Source of the DNA: Azoarcus sp. CIB
GTDB lineage: Bacteria; Pseudomonadota; Gammaproteobacteria; Burkholderiales; Rhodocyclaceae
Length of the DNA: 64,000 nucleotides
Reading direction: 5' to 3'
Assembly (NCBI RefSeq): GCF_001190925.1
Contig: NZ_CP011072.1
Coordinates: forward strand, 806,001 to 870,000
Shown here: piece after piece, positions 55,701 to 64,000 of the stretch
Position numbering within the stretch: the stretch's first letter is position 1
Layout of the letters: each line of letters begins with the position of its first letter
Notes under the pieces: model-generated
The model's input: the letters and a program-made list of their open reading frames with translations, nothing else
The model's database searches: none
Told to the model about the DNA's origin: nothing
Translations under genes and position numbers: made by a program

Positions 55701-56378
55701 CCCTTCGGCGGCGAAGGCCGCTCGGGCACGGGTCCGAAGGCGGGCGGGCCGCTGTACCTGCATCGCCTGCTGCGCCGCAGCGCAGGCGCGGAGTTCGCGA
55801 CGGCAACGGCTGTGCCGGAGCTCTTCGAGCGCTTCGCCGCGTGGGTCGACGAGGCGGGCCGCGCGCTCGTGGAGGGCGACGACACGATGGCGCTGCGCCT
55901 GCGCGCCGAGGCCTACCGCAGCCATCACCTCGCCAACCTGCGGCTCGCGCTGCCGGGGCCGACCGGCGAGGACAACAGCCTGAGCTTCAGGCCGCGCGGC
56001 ACGGTCGCGGCGGTGGCGGGTTCGATGGCCGGTCACTGCCACCAGCTGATGGCGGCCCTCGCGACCGGCAACGGCCTCGTGCTGGGCGAGGATGCGCTCG
56101 CGCGCAAGTTCCTCGCGGCCTTGCCGGCGGAGATCGCCGGGTGCGTGCGCATCGACGCGAAATGGTTCGACGGCGAGTTCGGGGCGCTGCTGTTCGAGGG
56201 CGAGGAGGGGGCCGCGGACGAGTGGCGCGTGCGCCTCGCGCGCCGCGACGGTCCGATCCTGTCGCTGGTGCGTCCGCAGCCGGAGTACGACCTCGGCCGA
56301 CTGGTGGCCGAGCGCACGCTGAGCATCAACACCGCGGCGGCGGGCGGCAATGCGAGCCTGATGGCGATGGGCAACTGA
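52719..56378 (+). CDS. putA: bifunctional proline dehydrogenase / L-glutamate gamma-semialdehyde dehydrogenase
   Basis: PutA oxidises proline to glutamate in two linked steps. The 1219-residue protein has the PRODH barrel (about residues 130-480, with GRTIEEALERGAERE, VRLVKGAYWDAEIKRAQ and the substrate-binding LRRMVRIYAPVGSHETLLAYLVRRLLEN region). The ALDH domain follows, with SPWNFPLAIFAGQ, MFTGSTEVA, AETGGQN and catalytic Cys in GQRCSALR. A C-terminal extension ends in NTAAAGGNASLMAMGN, typical of type B/C PutA. No ribbon-helix-helix domain precedes the PRODH part, so this is not the autoregulating trifunctional form. ATG 52719 has GGAG upstream. Confidence 0.95.
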   Translation: MSTQNNPDLLAAIPADPRPELRRHIFDACRSPEPQCVPPLVEAARVDAVMQRRIHDLARQLVVGLRSKRARSSGVDALMKEFSLSSQEGVALMCLAEALLRVPDKATADRLIRDKLSRGDWGAHLGQSPSLFVNAATWGLLITGRLVATRSEEGLASALSKLLTRGGEPLIRKGMDLAMRLLGEQFVTGRTIEEALERGAERETRGYRYSFDMLGEAAMTAADAERYYKDYVHAIHAIGNGSAKRGVVDGNGISVKLSALHPRYNWAQRERVLGELLPKLKLLCELARGYDIGLNIDAEEADRLDISLDLLEALVEDKDLAGWDGIGFVVQAYQKRAPFVIDWIVDLARRNQRRLMVRLVKGAYWDAEIKRAQIDGLEGYPVYTRKVYTDVSYLACAKRLLAARDVIYPQFATHNAHSMASIIHMAEGDYRNGEYEFQCLHGMGEPLYDQIVGDPALRRMVRIYAPVGSHETLLAYLVRRLLENGANTSFVNLIVDENVPVEELVRDPVALAEPLAGSPHPRIPLPKDLYGQGRRNSQGFDLSSEPVRSAIAAALVQSGRQRHAAGPLVAGLVIEGSPQLVRNPADLEDVVGEVIEADLAEVEAALCAAEAAAHDWAARLPVQRAECLERTADLLERDGAALIALAVREAGKSWSNAIAELREAVDFCRYYAQQARELDNAQHLPLGSVLCISPWNFPLAIFAGQVAAALGAGNPVLAKPAEQTPLIAAWAVRLFREAGVPDAVVQLLPGRGELVGAALVRDARVRGVMFTGSTEVAMIINRTLAARGGDVPLIAETGGQNAMIVDSTALPEQVVGDVIASSFDSAGQRCSALRVLCLQEDIADRVIEMIEGAARELTVGNTADVRSDIGPVIDAEAQAGLLGHIEAMRKDGAKVFQLPLPGACAKGTYVPPTMIEIRSLSQLKREVFGPVLHVLRFPARELMRVVDEVNATGYGLTLGIHSRIDETINDIVARAHVGNIYVNRNMIGAVVGVQPFGGEGRSGTGPKAGGPLYLHRLLRRSAGAEFATATAVPELFERFAAWVDEAGRALVEGDDTMALRLRAEAYRSHHLANLRLALPGPTGEDNSLSFRPRGTVAAVAGSMAGHCHQLMAALATGNGLVLGEDALARKFLAALPAEIAGCVRIDAKWFDGEFGALLFEGEEGAADEWRVRLARRDGPILSLVRPQPEYDLGRLVAERTLSINTAAAGGNASLMAMGN

Positions 56379-56422
56379 GCGTAACGGCGCGCAGCAGCGG
56401 TCGTGGCCGGTACAATCCGGCC

Positions 56423-58195
56423 ATGACCGTCCGTCGTGTCCGAGCGTCCGGCGCGCGCGCGTTCGTGGCGCTGTGCCTTGCCCTGCTGCCGCCACTCGCC
56501 GCGGCGCAACAGCCCCTGCGCGTGCAGCTCGATGCGCCCGAGAGCGTACGCCTGCTACTCGAACGGCACCTGCGCATCCTCAACCGGTCCGACCAGACGC
56601 TGCCCGCCGAGCGTGCCGACCGTATCGCGCTCGCGCGCCGTGCGCGGCGCGAGGCGGCCGAGCTGCTCGCGACCGAGGGCTATTTCTCGCCCGAAGTGCG
56701 GCTGGAGCGCGAGGACGAGGACGACTGGAAGCTCACCGTCGTGCCGGGCACGCCGGCGAAGGTCGTCGCCGTCGACGTGCAGTTGGAAGGTGCGCTGGGC
56801 GGCGAAGGCGAGGCGCTCGCGGTGCGGCGTGCGCAGCTCCGCAATGCCTGGCCGCTCGCCGCCGGGCAGGTGTTCCGCCAGTCGGCCTGGGACGATGCCA
56901 AGCGGCGTCTCCTCGATGATGTCGCATCGCGCGACTACGCCGCGGCGCGGATCGCCGACAGCCGTGCCGAGGTCGATCCCGATGCGGCGACCGTGCGCCT
57001 GGCCGTGACGGTCGATTCCGGCCCGCCCTTCTTCCTCGGCCCGATCGAGGTGTCCGGGCTGAAGAATCTCCCGGCCGATCTCGTCGAGCGTTTCAGCAGG
57101 CTGCAGCCGGGTCGCCCGTTCAATCAGGACGAGCTGCTGGCGCTGCAAGGCACCCTGCAGAACGTACCGCAGTTCGCCTCGGTCGTTGTCGACATCGAGC
57201 GCGACCCCGCGCTCGCCGCGGCGGTGCCGGTGCGCGTGCAGGTTTCCGAGGCGCGCTCGCGCCAGCTCGGCTTCGGTGCCGGTTATTCGAGCAATACCGG
57301 CTTCCGCGGCGAGATCAGCTGGCGCGACATGAACCTGTTCGGCCGCGGCTGGGAGCTCGCCAGCGCCCTGCGCGTGGAGCAGCTGCGCCAGTCGCTGTTT
57401 GCCGACGTGTTCCTGCCGCCCGCGCCGGAGGGCCATCGCGACAGCGTCGGCGCCGCGGCCGAACACAGCACCGTCGAGGGACTCACGCTGATGACGCAGG
57501 CGGTGGGTGTGGCGCGTACGAACACCCGTGCGATCGCCGGTGGCACCACGATCGATACGCGGCTCGCGCTGCGCCTGCAGCAGGAGGAGCGAAAGCTCGA
57601 CGGCGGCGACACGACCCGGCGCAAGGCATTGACGCTGAACTGGTCATGGACGCGGCGCATGGTCGACGACGCGCTCGATCCCCGTCGCGGCGACGTGCTG
57701 CAGGTCGAGATCGGCGGCGGCTCGCGCGCCTTGCTGTCGGACCAGAACTTCGTGCGCCTGTACGGTCGCTACGTGCGCTACCTGCCGGTGGCCGGGCGTG
57801 ACGTGCTGATCCTGCGTGCGGAGGCCGGTGCGACGCTGGCGAAGAGCCGCGACGGCGTGCCGCAGGATTTCCTCTTCCGCACCGGCGGCACCCAGACCGT
57901 GCGCGGCTACGCCTACCAGAGCCTCGGCGTGCAGGAGGCGGATGCGATCGTCGGCGGGCGCTACCTCGCGGTGGCGAGCGCCGAGTACGTGCATTGGTTT
58001 CGGCCGCAGTGGGGCGCGGCGGCCTTCATCGACGCGGGCGATGCGGCAGACGACCGCGATATTTTCGAGCTGAAGAAGGGCTACGGCGTCGGCGCGCGCT
58101 GGAAGAGCCCGGCCGGCCCGCTCGCCCTCGACCTCGCCTGGGGGCAGGCGGAGCGGCGCCTGCGTCTGCATCTCGGCATCGCGATCGCGTTCTGA
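56423..58195 (+). CDS. tamA: translocation and assembly module protein TamA (BamA/Omp85 family)
   Basis: Outer-membrane Omp85 protein of 590 residues. A signal peptide (ALCLALLPPLAAAQQ) precedes three POTRA-like domains (about residues 25-260), and the C-terminal barrel ends in LHLGIAIAF with terminal Phe. The barrel shows the Omp85 strand motifs GFRGEISWRDMNLFGRGWEL and FRTGGTQTVRGYAYQSLG (VRGY/F). TamA works with inner-membrane TamB; tamB usually follows tamA but is not present, and the next gene is convergent. TACAAT at 56411-56416 suggests an own promoter between putA and tamA. Confidence 0.88.
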   Translation: MTVRRVRASGARAFVALCLALLPPLAAAQQPLRVQLDAPESVRLLLERHLRILNRSDQTLPAERADRIALARRARREAAELLATEGYFSPEVRLEREDEDDWKLTVVPGTPAKVVAVDVQLEGALGGEGEALAVRRAQLRNAWPLAAGQVFRQSAWDDAKRRLLDDVASRDYAAARIADSRAEVDPDAATVRLAVTVDSGPPFFLGPIEVSGLKNLPADLVERFSRLQPGRPFNQDELLALQGTLQNVPQFASVVVDIERDPALAAAVPVRVQVSEARSRQLGFGAGYSSNTGFRGEISWRDMNLFGRGWELASALRVEQLRQSLFADVFLPPAPEGHRDSVGAAAEHSTVEGLTLMTQAVGVARTNTRAIAGGTTIDTRLALRLQQEERKLDGGDTTRRKALTLNWSWTRRMVDDALDPRRGDVLQVEIGGGSRALLSDQNFVRLYGRYVRYLPVAGRDVLILRAEAGATLAKSRDGVPQDFLFRTGGTQTVRGYAYQSLGVQEADAIVGGRYLAVASAEYVHWFRPQWGAAAFIDAGDAADDRDIFELKKGYGVGARWKSPAGPLALDLAWGQAERRLRLHLGIAIAF

Positions 58196-58214
58196 CGACG
58201 GGCGTGGAGCGGGC

Positions 58215-59924
58215 TCAGTCCGGGTTGCGTGCCCTCACCCAGGGCACGAAATCCGCCGCCGGCATCGCCCGGGCGTACAGGAAACCCTGCGCGAGGTCGC
58301 AGCCCATGCGTCGGAGCTCGTCCGCGGTGGATTGGTCCTCGACCCCTTCGGCCACCACGCGCATCCCGAAACCGTGCGCGAGCGCCTGCACCGTGGCGAC
58401 AATCGCGTGATCGCGGGTCGAGCGCAGCATGTCGCGCACGAAGAGCTGGTCGATCTTGAGCTCGCTGACGGGAAGGTCGCGCATGTAGGCGAACGACGAA
58501 AACCCCGTGCCGAAGTCGTCCAGCGACACGCCGCAGCCGAGCGCGCGCAGGGCCTGGATCACGCGGCCGGCGCGATCGCGATCCGAGATGAGGGCGCCTT
58601 CGGTGACTTCCAGCACCAGGCTGGGCGCGGGAACGCGCCAGGTCGCAAGGGTCTGGGCGACAAGGTGGGGCAGGTCCTCGTCGTGCAGGTCTTCGGCGAC
58701 GAGGTTGAGCGACACGGGTATCTCGATGCCCTGCGCATCGAGTTCGGACAGCGTGCGCACCGTCTGGCCGAGGATCCAGCGCGTCAGATCGGGCATCAGG
58801 CCCAGACGGCCGGCGATATCGATGATCTTCGGCGGGGAAACCCATTCGCCGTCCTCGCGTTGCCAGCGCAACAGCGCCTCGGCGCCCGCGCAGCGACCGG
58901 TGCCGAGATGGATCTGCGGCTGCAGCCAGATCTGGAACGGAGGATGGGCGATCGTGCGCGCGATGTCGCGCTCGAGGTCGAGTTCGTGCTCCATGCGCGC
59001 GATCATGTCGGCGTGGAAGCACACCACCGGCATGTCGGCGCGGATCGCGCGAAGCAGTGCGGCGCGGGCTGCGTGCTCGAGATCGTAGGCGGTGTCGCCG
59101 TCGTCGGGCGCGCAAGCCGTGCCCGCATGGATCGCGCCGCGCAGTTGCGGGATGCCGTGCTCGGGCGAGCGTTCGCAGATTTCGATCAGCCGGCGCGCGG
59201 CCAATTGCACCTGGCCGGTGCTGCGCAGTTCGGGCATGATCAGCGCCCATTCCTGGTCTGCGATCGAGCACAGCATGTCGCCGGGGCGCAGCGCGCTGCT
59301 CATCGCGTCGCCGAGCTGCCTGCGCAGCCGGTCGCGCTGCGCGCTGAGCTGCTGCGGGCTTCCCGTCCCCCAAGTGACGTGCAGGAGCAGCAATCCGACG
59401 GGCTTTCGCTCCGGCTGGTTCATCCAGCGCTCGAGCGTGTGCACGAACTGCGTGCGCGTGGGCAGGCCGGTCAGCGGGTCGACGCCTTCGCCGGCAGCAA
59501 GGCGCCGGTCGAGCCGCGCGAGCGAGGCGGTCGTCAGCGTTGCCTGCACCGCCTGCGCAAGCTTCGCCGCCGCGACGACGATGTCGCAGTCGGCGCTTCC
59601 CGGCGGGTGGCCGTCGGCATGCAGCGAGGCGCGCACCGCTTCGACGAGGCAGGCGCAGGCGGCGGCCGGCAGGGTCGGCTGGCTCCCGTGCTGCTGACAG
59701 TCCAGCCACGTTCCGACGAGCGCTTCGAGCCATTCGTTCGTGCCCCATAGCGGCCGGTCGAGCAGTCGCGCATACAGCACGGTATCGGCGGGCACGGGCG
59801 GACGGGCGTTATTGCGCTCGAGGCATGCGGCAAACGCGGCGTCGAGCGCACCGGCGGGGACGGTCAGCGCGAACGCCCGCAAGGCCGCTGCATCGGCTGC
59901 GGAATAGCCGACCACGGCGAGCAT
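58215..59924 (-). CDS. EAL-domain c-di-GMP phosphodiesterase with degenerate GGDEF domain
   Basis: A 569-residue cytoplasmic protein. Residues about 1-160 are helical without a recognised domain. Residues about 165-310 keep the GGDEF-domain start ([12 protein letters not shown]), but the active site reads ADQEW instead of GGDEF, so no cyclase activity is expected. The EAL domain (about 320-565) has [44 protein letters not shown] and [10 protein letters not shown]; all catalytic Glu, Asn, Asp and Lys positions look intact. Start ATG 59924 is the first in-frame ATG after the upstream gene ends (38-base gap). Third gene of the c-di-GMP cluster. Confidence 0.86.
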   Translation of the reverse strand: MLAVVGYSAADAAALRAFALTVPAGALDAAFAACLERNNARPPVPADTVLYARLLDRPLWGTNEWLEALVGTWLDCQQHGSQPTLPAAACACLVEAVRASLHADGHPPGSADCDIVVAAAKLAQAVQATLTTASLARLDRRLAAGEGVDPLTGLPTRTQFVHTLERWMNQPERKPVGLLLLHVTWGTGSPQQLSAQRDRLRRQLGDAMSSALRPGDMLCSIADQEWALIMPELRSTGQVQLAARRLIEICERSPEHGIPQLRGAIHAGTACAPDDGDTAYDLEHAARAALLRAIRADMPVVCFHADMIARMEHELDLERDIARTIAHPPFQIWLQPQIHLGTGRCAGAEALLRWQREDGEWVSPPKIIDIAGRLGLMPDLTRWILGQTVRTLSELDAQGIEIPVSLNLVAEDLHDEDLPHLVAQTLATWRVPAPSLVLEVTEGALISDRDRAGRVIQALRALGCGVSLDDFGTGFSSFAYMRDLPVSELKIDQLFVRDMLRSTRDHAIVATVQALAHGFGMRVVAEGVEDQSTADELRRMGCDLAQGFLYARAMPAADFVPWVRARNPD

Positions 59925-59962
59925 TTCGGCCGCGCGGCTGGGGAGGGCGGGCGAGGGCGCGG

Positions 59963-61360
59963 TCAGGATAGGTAGAACTCCGACGGGTCGATGCCATAGG
60001 CGCCGGTGGGCAGTGCGCGCAGGATCCGGTACGGTTCGCCGGCCGGTGTCAGCGGCGAGTAGAGCAGATCCAGTGTCGGCGGATGATTGTTCGGCGTCTT
60101 GTCGGAGCACAGCAGCACCAGCACCCGCGGCTGCAAGCGCCGCACGCGGTTCTGTGCGATGACGACGGCGACTTCGCCGGAATTGAGTTCGACCAGCGTT
60201 CCGGCGGGATACAGGCCGATGCACTGGATGAAGCCGTCGACGACGTTGGCCGAGAACTTCACGTCGCGCTGCCGGCCCAGCGCTTCGAGCGCTCGCTGGG
60301 TGCTCAGCGGCTCGTCGTAGGCGCGCTTGCTCGTCATCGCGCAGAAGGTGTCGACGAGGCCGGCCATCTCGGCGCGCAGGCCGATGGCCCCGTCGCGCAG
60401 TCCGGCGGGGTAGCCCGAGCCGTCGATGCGTTCGTGGTGCCGGCTGACGATCTCGAGCAGGCCCGGAATCGGATTCGCGTCCTGCAGGATGATCTGGGTC
60501 GAGAACTCGACGTGCGACTTGGCGATCTCCATTTCGATGCGGCTCAGGCGGCCGGCCTTCTGCAGCACGCGTTCGGGCAGGCGGAGCTTGCCGACGTCCT
60601 GCATCATGCCGGCGACGCCCAGCACGGTCGCGCCGTCCTCGGAAAAGCCCATGCTGTGGGCGAACACCATCAGGTGCACGGTGACGTCGAGCGCGTGGTG
60701 GTAGCTGTAGCGGTCGTACTTCTTGAGGCGGATCAGCCACAGCAGCGCGTCGGGGTTGCGCTTGACGCTCTGCAGCATGTCGTCGACGCACTCCGTCACC
60801 TGGGCGATGTCCGGCTTGCGGTTCTCGCGCACGTCCGCGATGACTTGCTCGAACACCGCTTCGGCCTCCGCCATCACGGGAGACGCGCGGACCAGTTCGC
60901 GTTCCACGGAGTGGGTTTCGGGCCGGTCGCCGACCGCATCGCCTGCGAGCCGGCGTGCTGCGGCCGCGTCCAGGCCGCCCTTGCGCACGAGTGCGAGCGC
61001 TTCGAGAAAGCTCAGCTGGTTGCCGCTGGCGCCCGGTCCGGCATCCGTTACCGCCTGGCGTGCCGCCGCATGGCCCGCGTGCTGCGCCCCGGCGTCGTCC
61101 TGCGGGGGGGCATAGTGCTCCCCGATCGAGCGGCTGCGGTCGATGTAGATGAAGCGGCAGCATTCACCCAGCTGTTCGAGCGTCCTGTCGTCGTCGATCA
61201 GGAAGCCCTGCAGCAGGAAGGGGGTGCCGACCCACGGGCGGTCGAGCTCGACGACGAACATGCCCAGACGTGCGCCGGTCGCTGCGATGAGCTCCCTCCG
61301 CCCGCCCGACTTGTCGTCAGCGCCCGGTCTGCCCGGTCTCGTTCCGCCGCCCTTGCCCAT
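59963..61360 (-). CDS. HD-GYP family protein with variant QD motif
   Basis: A 465-residue protein. The N-terminal roughly 120 residues include a DUF3391-like segment ([21 protein letters not shown] and FIYID). The HD-GYP domain spans about 200-385, with [19 protein letters not shown]283 and the following Asp/Lys positions. The canonical HD at residues 254-255 reads QD (GMMQDVGK), replacing a metal-ligand His. It may still bind c-di-GMP or have altered metal use. ATG 61360 has AGAGGA upstream. It begins six bases after the GGDEF-EAL gene, clearly in one operon. Confidence 0.87.
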   Translation of the reverse strand: MGKGGGTRPGRPGADDKSGGRRELIAATGARLGMFVVELDRPWVGTPFLLQGFLIDDDRTLEQLGECCRFIYIDRSRSIGEHYAPPQDDAGAQHAGHAAARQAVTDAGPGASGNQLSFLEALALVRKGGLDAAAARRLAGDAVGDRPETHSVERELVRASPVMAEAEAVFEQVIADVRENRKPDIAQVTECVDDMLQSVKRNPDALLWLIRLKKYDRYSYHHALDVTVHLMVFAHSMGFSEDGATVLGVAGMMQDVGKLRLPERVLQKAGRLSRIEMEIAKSHVEFSTQIILQDANPIPGLLEIVSRHHERIDGSGYPAGLRDGAIGLRAEMAGLVDTFCAMTSKRAYDEPLSTQRALEALGRQRDVKFSANVVDGFIQCIGLYPAGTLVELNSGEVAVVIAQNRVRRLQPRVLVLLCSDKTPNNHPPTLDLLYSPLTPAGEPYRILRALPTGAYGIDPSEFYLS

Positions 61361-61366
61361 GTCCTC

Positions 61367-63961
61367 TCATGATGAGAATGCCCGTCGAGTAGGATTGTGC
61401 ACCCAATCAGCGACAAAATCTTCAGGCGGAATCGGCGGACCGAAAAGATATCCTTGCAGGACGTCCGATTCCTGGTCGGTGAGGAAGCGCGACTGGACCT
61501 CGGTCTCTACCCCCTCGGCGACCACGCGCAGACCCAGCGCGCGGGCCATGCGGATGGCAGCGACGACCAGCGCACAGTCTTCGGCGTCCTCGGAGAGGTC
61601 GCGGATGAAGCTGCGGTCGATCTTGATCGTGTGGAAGGGGAAGGCGCGCAGGTAACTCAGCGACGAGTAGCCAGTGCCGAAGTCGTCGAGGGCGACGGTG
61701 ACGCCGATCGCCTCCAGCGCCAGCATCGCCTCGCGCACTTCGCCCGGGTTGCGGATCAGCAGCCCTTCGGTGACCTCGATCTCGAGCTGGTTGCGCGGAA
61801 TCGCATGGCGCTCGACGCAGGCCCGGATCGTGTCGACGAGGCCGGGCGTGGCGAACTGGCGCGGCGAGACGTTCACCGCGATCACGAACTCGCCGCCGCA
61901 GGCCTCGCGCCAGCGCGCCGCGTGGCCACAGGCCTGATCCAGCACCCAGTTGCCGATGTTCACGATCAGCCCGCTCTGTTCGGCGATGGGGATGAAGCGG
62001 TCCGGCGGCACACGCCCGAGCACCGGGTGGGTCCAGCGCAGCAGCGCCTCCGCGCCGACCAGCCGGCAGTCGCGCGCGGCCACCAGCGGCTGGAAATGCA
62101 CCTGCAGTTCGCCGCGCTCCAGCGCACCGCGCAGCTCGCGCTCCATCTCCATGCGTGCGACCGAGTCGTCGTGGATCTTCTGGTTGAAGAAGCGGAAGGT
62201 GTTGCGGCCCGCATCCTTTGCTTCGTACATCGCCAGGTCGGCATTGCGCAGCAGCACCGACGGATCGTTGCCGTCGTCGGGGAAGAGCGATACGCCGATG
62301 CTGGGCGAGGCCGCGAACTCGCGCCCCTCGATCTGGAAGGGCGGCGCGAAGGCCTGGATGATCTTGGCGGCGACCGCGTCGGCATCGCTCGCCTGCGCGA
62401 CGCCGAGAATGATGAGGAATTCGTCTCCGCCCAGGCGCGCGACGGTGTCCTCGGCCCGGATCACCGAGCGCAGGCGCACGGACGCCTGGCACAGCAGCTC
62501 GTCGCCAGCGACGTGGCCGAGCGTATCGTTGATCTGCTTGAAGTTGTCCAGATCGATGAACATCACGGCGCACATCGTGCCCTCGCGCGCCGCGCGCCCG
62601 GTTGCCTGCTGCAGGCGGTCGAGTGCCAGCGTGCGGTTCGGCAGCGCCGTGAGGCTGTCGTAATAGGCCTGGTAGGCGACCTTCTCCTCCTGGGTGCGCC
62701 GTTCGGTGATGTCCTCGCGCATCAGCAGGAGGTGCTCCGCCCGGCCCTGCTCGGTGCGCATCGCGACCAGGCGCAGGTGCTCCCAGTATTCGCTGCCGTC
62801 GGGGCGGCGGCTGCGGCGCTCGCCATCCCAGTCTTGGGCGGCCAGCAGGGCGGTGCGGAATTGCGCGTCGACCTCCCGGCTGCGTTCCGGGTCGGCCGCC
62901 TCGGGCAGCGAACTCGCCAGCCGCGCGTCGGCGGGACGGCCGGTGACGCGCACATAGGCCGCATTGGCATACTCCACGCTGCGGTCCGCGCTTGCGATCA
63001 GCACCCCGATGGGGTTCTGCTCGACAGCCTGCGACAGCATCCACAGCCGCGCATTGGCCGTCGCCAGCGCCTGGGTGCGTTGCGCCACGCGATCCTCGAG
63101 ATCCTCCTGGGCGGCGCGAAGGCTTCGTTCGCGCGACACGACGATCTCCTGCATGGCGTTGAACGCCTGGCCCAGGTCGCTGATCTCGTCGTTGCCGGAG
63201 ATGGCGATCGGCTCGCGATGCTCGCCCGCGGCAAGCCGGGTCGCGGCATCGCGCACCGTGCGCAGCCGGCGCGACAGCGAGCGCGCGAAAACCACCAGCC
63301 CCGCTGCGAGGAACAGGAAGCCGCCCAGCGACAGCATGAGGAAGAAGCGCTGCTGTCGCTGCTGCTCGTCGCGCGCCTGCCGGTAGGCTTCGGTGGCGGC
63401 CTGCTCGGTCGCGCCGACCAGTTCGCGCAGGATCGACGAGATCGCCGCGTGCGCCGTGCGCGTGCGCGTGCTGGTGATCGCCTCCGCGGCGGCAAGATCC
63501 ATCTTCCCCGCGAGCTGGATGACTTCCTGCAGGTCGCCGCGGTAGCTGGCCCAGTGCCTTTCCAGCCGCCGCGCGTCGTCCGGGCGCGAGGACGCGAGCA
63601 CGGCGAGGAAGGGCGCCAGTTCCGCGGTCATCGCCTCGATTTCCACCTGCATGCGTTCGGCGTATTGCGGCAGCGCGAACACGTCGCGCACCGTGGGCAG
63701 TTCGAGCTCCAGCGTGCGCAGCTCGTTGCTGCGCGTCTGCAGGCGATGCGTTGCGGCGAGCGGCTGCACCTGGCGGATGACGGTATCTTCGAGGCGCTGC
63801 TTCGCATCCTCGAGCACGCGGTTGCCGATCAGCAGGATGGCCACCACGAGCAGCCCGCCCAGCGCGAACATCGTAGACAGCCGCACCAGCAGCGACTGGC
63901 GGAAGGGGCTCCGCCGGACCGGCACGGCAACCACCGGGGAGGGGGTGTGCATGTGATTCAT
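61367..63961 (-). CDS. membrane GGDEF-EAL protein with HAMP and PAS domains
   Basis: An 864-residue inner-membrane c-di-GMP enzyme. Two helices (about 30-46 and 206-226) flank a helical periplasmic sensor domain; then HAMP (227-280), a coiled linker, PAS (305-420), GGDEF (430-595) and EAL (610-850). GGDEF at 511-515 is intact, with I-site RAED at 502-505, five residues upstream. The EAL half has EALLRW, NVSPRQF, EVTEGLLI, LDDFGTGYSS, IKIDRSF and AEGVET, so both activities are possible. Its start overlaps an upstream gene by four bases (ATGA). Confidence 0.93.
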   Translation of the reverse strand: MNHMHTPSPVVAVPVRRSPFRQSLLVRLSTMFALGGLLVVAILLIGNRVLEDAKQRLEDTVIRQVQPLAATHRLQTRSNELRTLELELPTVRDVFALPQYAERMQVEIEAMTAELAPFLAVLASSRPDDARRLERHWASYRGDLQEVIQLAGKMDLAAAEAITSTRTRTAHAAISSILRELVGATEQAATEAYRQARDEQQRQQRFFLMLSLGGFLFLAAGLVVFARSLSRRLRTVRDAATRLAAGEHREPIAISGNDEISDLGQAFNAMQEIVVSRERSLRAAQEDLEDRVAQRTQALATANARLWMLSQAVEQNPIGVLIASADRSVEYANAAYVRVTGRPADARLASSLPEAADPERSREVDAQFRTALLAAQDWDGERRSRRPDGSEYWEHLRLVAMRTEQGRAEHLLLMREDITERRTQEEKVAYQAYYDSLTALPNRTLALDRLQQATGRAAREGTMCAVMFIDLDNFKQINDTLGHVAGDELLCQASVRLRSVIRAEDTVARLGGDEFLIILGVAQASDADAVAAKIIQAFAPPFQIEGREFAASPSIGVSLFPDDGNDPSVLLRNADLAMYEAKDAGRNTFRFFNQKIHDDSVARMEMERELRGALERGELQVHFQPLVAARDCRLVGAEALLRWTHPVLGRVPPDRFIPIAEQSGLIVNIGNWVLDQACGHAARWREACGGEFVIAVNVSPRQFATPGLVDTIRACVERHAIPRNQLEIEVTEGLLIRNPGEVREAMLALEAIGVTVALDDFGTGYSSLSYLRAFPFHTIKIDRSFIRDLSEDAEDCALVVAAIRMARALGLRVVAEGVETEVQSRFLTDQESDVLQGYLFGPPIPPEDFVADWVHNPTRRAFSS

Positions 63962-64000
63962 TGCCGGCTACCGAACTGGCGGCGGAACTCCGCCCACTGC
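63958..64000 (-). CDS. C-terminal end of an upstream gene (partial)
   Basis: The minus-strand frame ending at the TGA at 63960-63958 encodes QWAEFRRQFGSRQ and runs off the window. The ATGA overlap with the GGDEF-EAL start is a typical operon junction, and the peptide looks like a genuine protein end. Such tails are common in PhnD-like periplasmic binding proteins, but 13 residues do not allow an assignment. Confidence 0.5.
   Translation of the reverse strand, partial: QWAEFRRQFGSRQ

Noticed and set aside
52557-56495. A 1312-codon open frame on the minus strand opposite putA
   Set aside because: Composition is Arg/His/Val/Gln-rich without any domain, it mirrors the codon pattern of putA, and putA has complete enzyme motifs. 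Long antisense frames are expected in GC-rich DNA.

Overview
The window is high-GC DNA from a betaproteobacterium. The housekeeping blocks (hfq-hflX-hflK-hflC-DUF2065-hisZ-purA, rnr-rlmB, dnaX-ybaB-recR, petABC-sspAB) and the nitrate genes suggest a member of the Rhodocyclales such as Azoarcus, Aromatoleum or Thauera. That placement is inferred from gene order and protein character, not from a database match. Almost all of the sequence is coding and looks like core chromosome. I see no insertion sequence, prophage or CRISPR array.

Layout. (1) 1-15519: isoprenoid, translation, envelope and RNA-metabolism genes (ispG end, hisS, yfgM, bamB, der, hfq, hflX, hflK, hflC, hisZ, purA). Then come two identical tRNA-Leu(CAG) genes on the minus strand, followed by rnr and rlmB. 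(2) 15638-31215: a nitrate assimilation region. It holds the ANTAR regulator gene nasT, a nitrate ABC transporter (nrtA, nrtB and an ATPase gene), a secreted C-type-lectin/RTX protein, then cobA-nirB-nirD-nasA-(PP2C/kinase fusion)-nasC. (3) 31513-36473: a GT-C glycosyltransferase paired with an SdiA-regulated-type lipid/periplasmic protein, then a minus-strand purine salvage operon (permease-apt-hpt). (4) 36853-49278: an acyl-CoA synthetase, the SRP RNA, a PlpD-like patatin autotransporter, dnaX-ybaB-recR, the cytochrome bc1 genes, sspAB and a GT4 glycosyltransferase. (5) 49371-58195: dadA, fbp, an Lrp-type regulator divergent from putA, and tamA. (6) 58215-64000: a minus-strand cluster of three c-di-GMP proteins (GGDEF-EAL, variant HD-GYP, EAL).

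The most informative structure is the control of the nitrate region. Each of the two nitrate transcription units (nrtA at 16.6 kb and cobA at 21.7 kb) is preceded by the same series of elements: an NtrC-like dyad, a sigma-54 -24/-12 promoter, and a leader that can fold into two hexaloop hairpins with A at loop position 1 and G at position 4 (the ANTAR target signature). The second hairpin shares bases with a strong terminator stem followed by a T-run. NasT, encoded just upstream, is the obvious antiterminator. This predicts nitrogen limitation (NtrC/sigma-54) plus nitrate or nitrite (NasT) as an AND gate over uptake and reduction. NasT has Glu instead of Asp at the usual phosphoacceptor position, and no cytoplasmic NasS sensor gene lies in the window.

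Other points worth a look are the PP2C-kinase fusion inside the nitrate operon, the lectin/RTX gene between the two nitrate operons, an HD-GYP protein whose HD is QD, duplicated tRNA genes each with its own promoter, and a perfect 20-bp palindrome upstream of the acyl-CoA synthetase.
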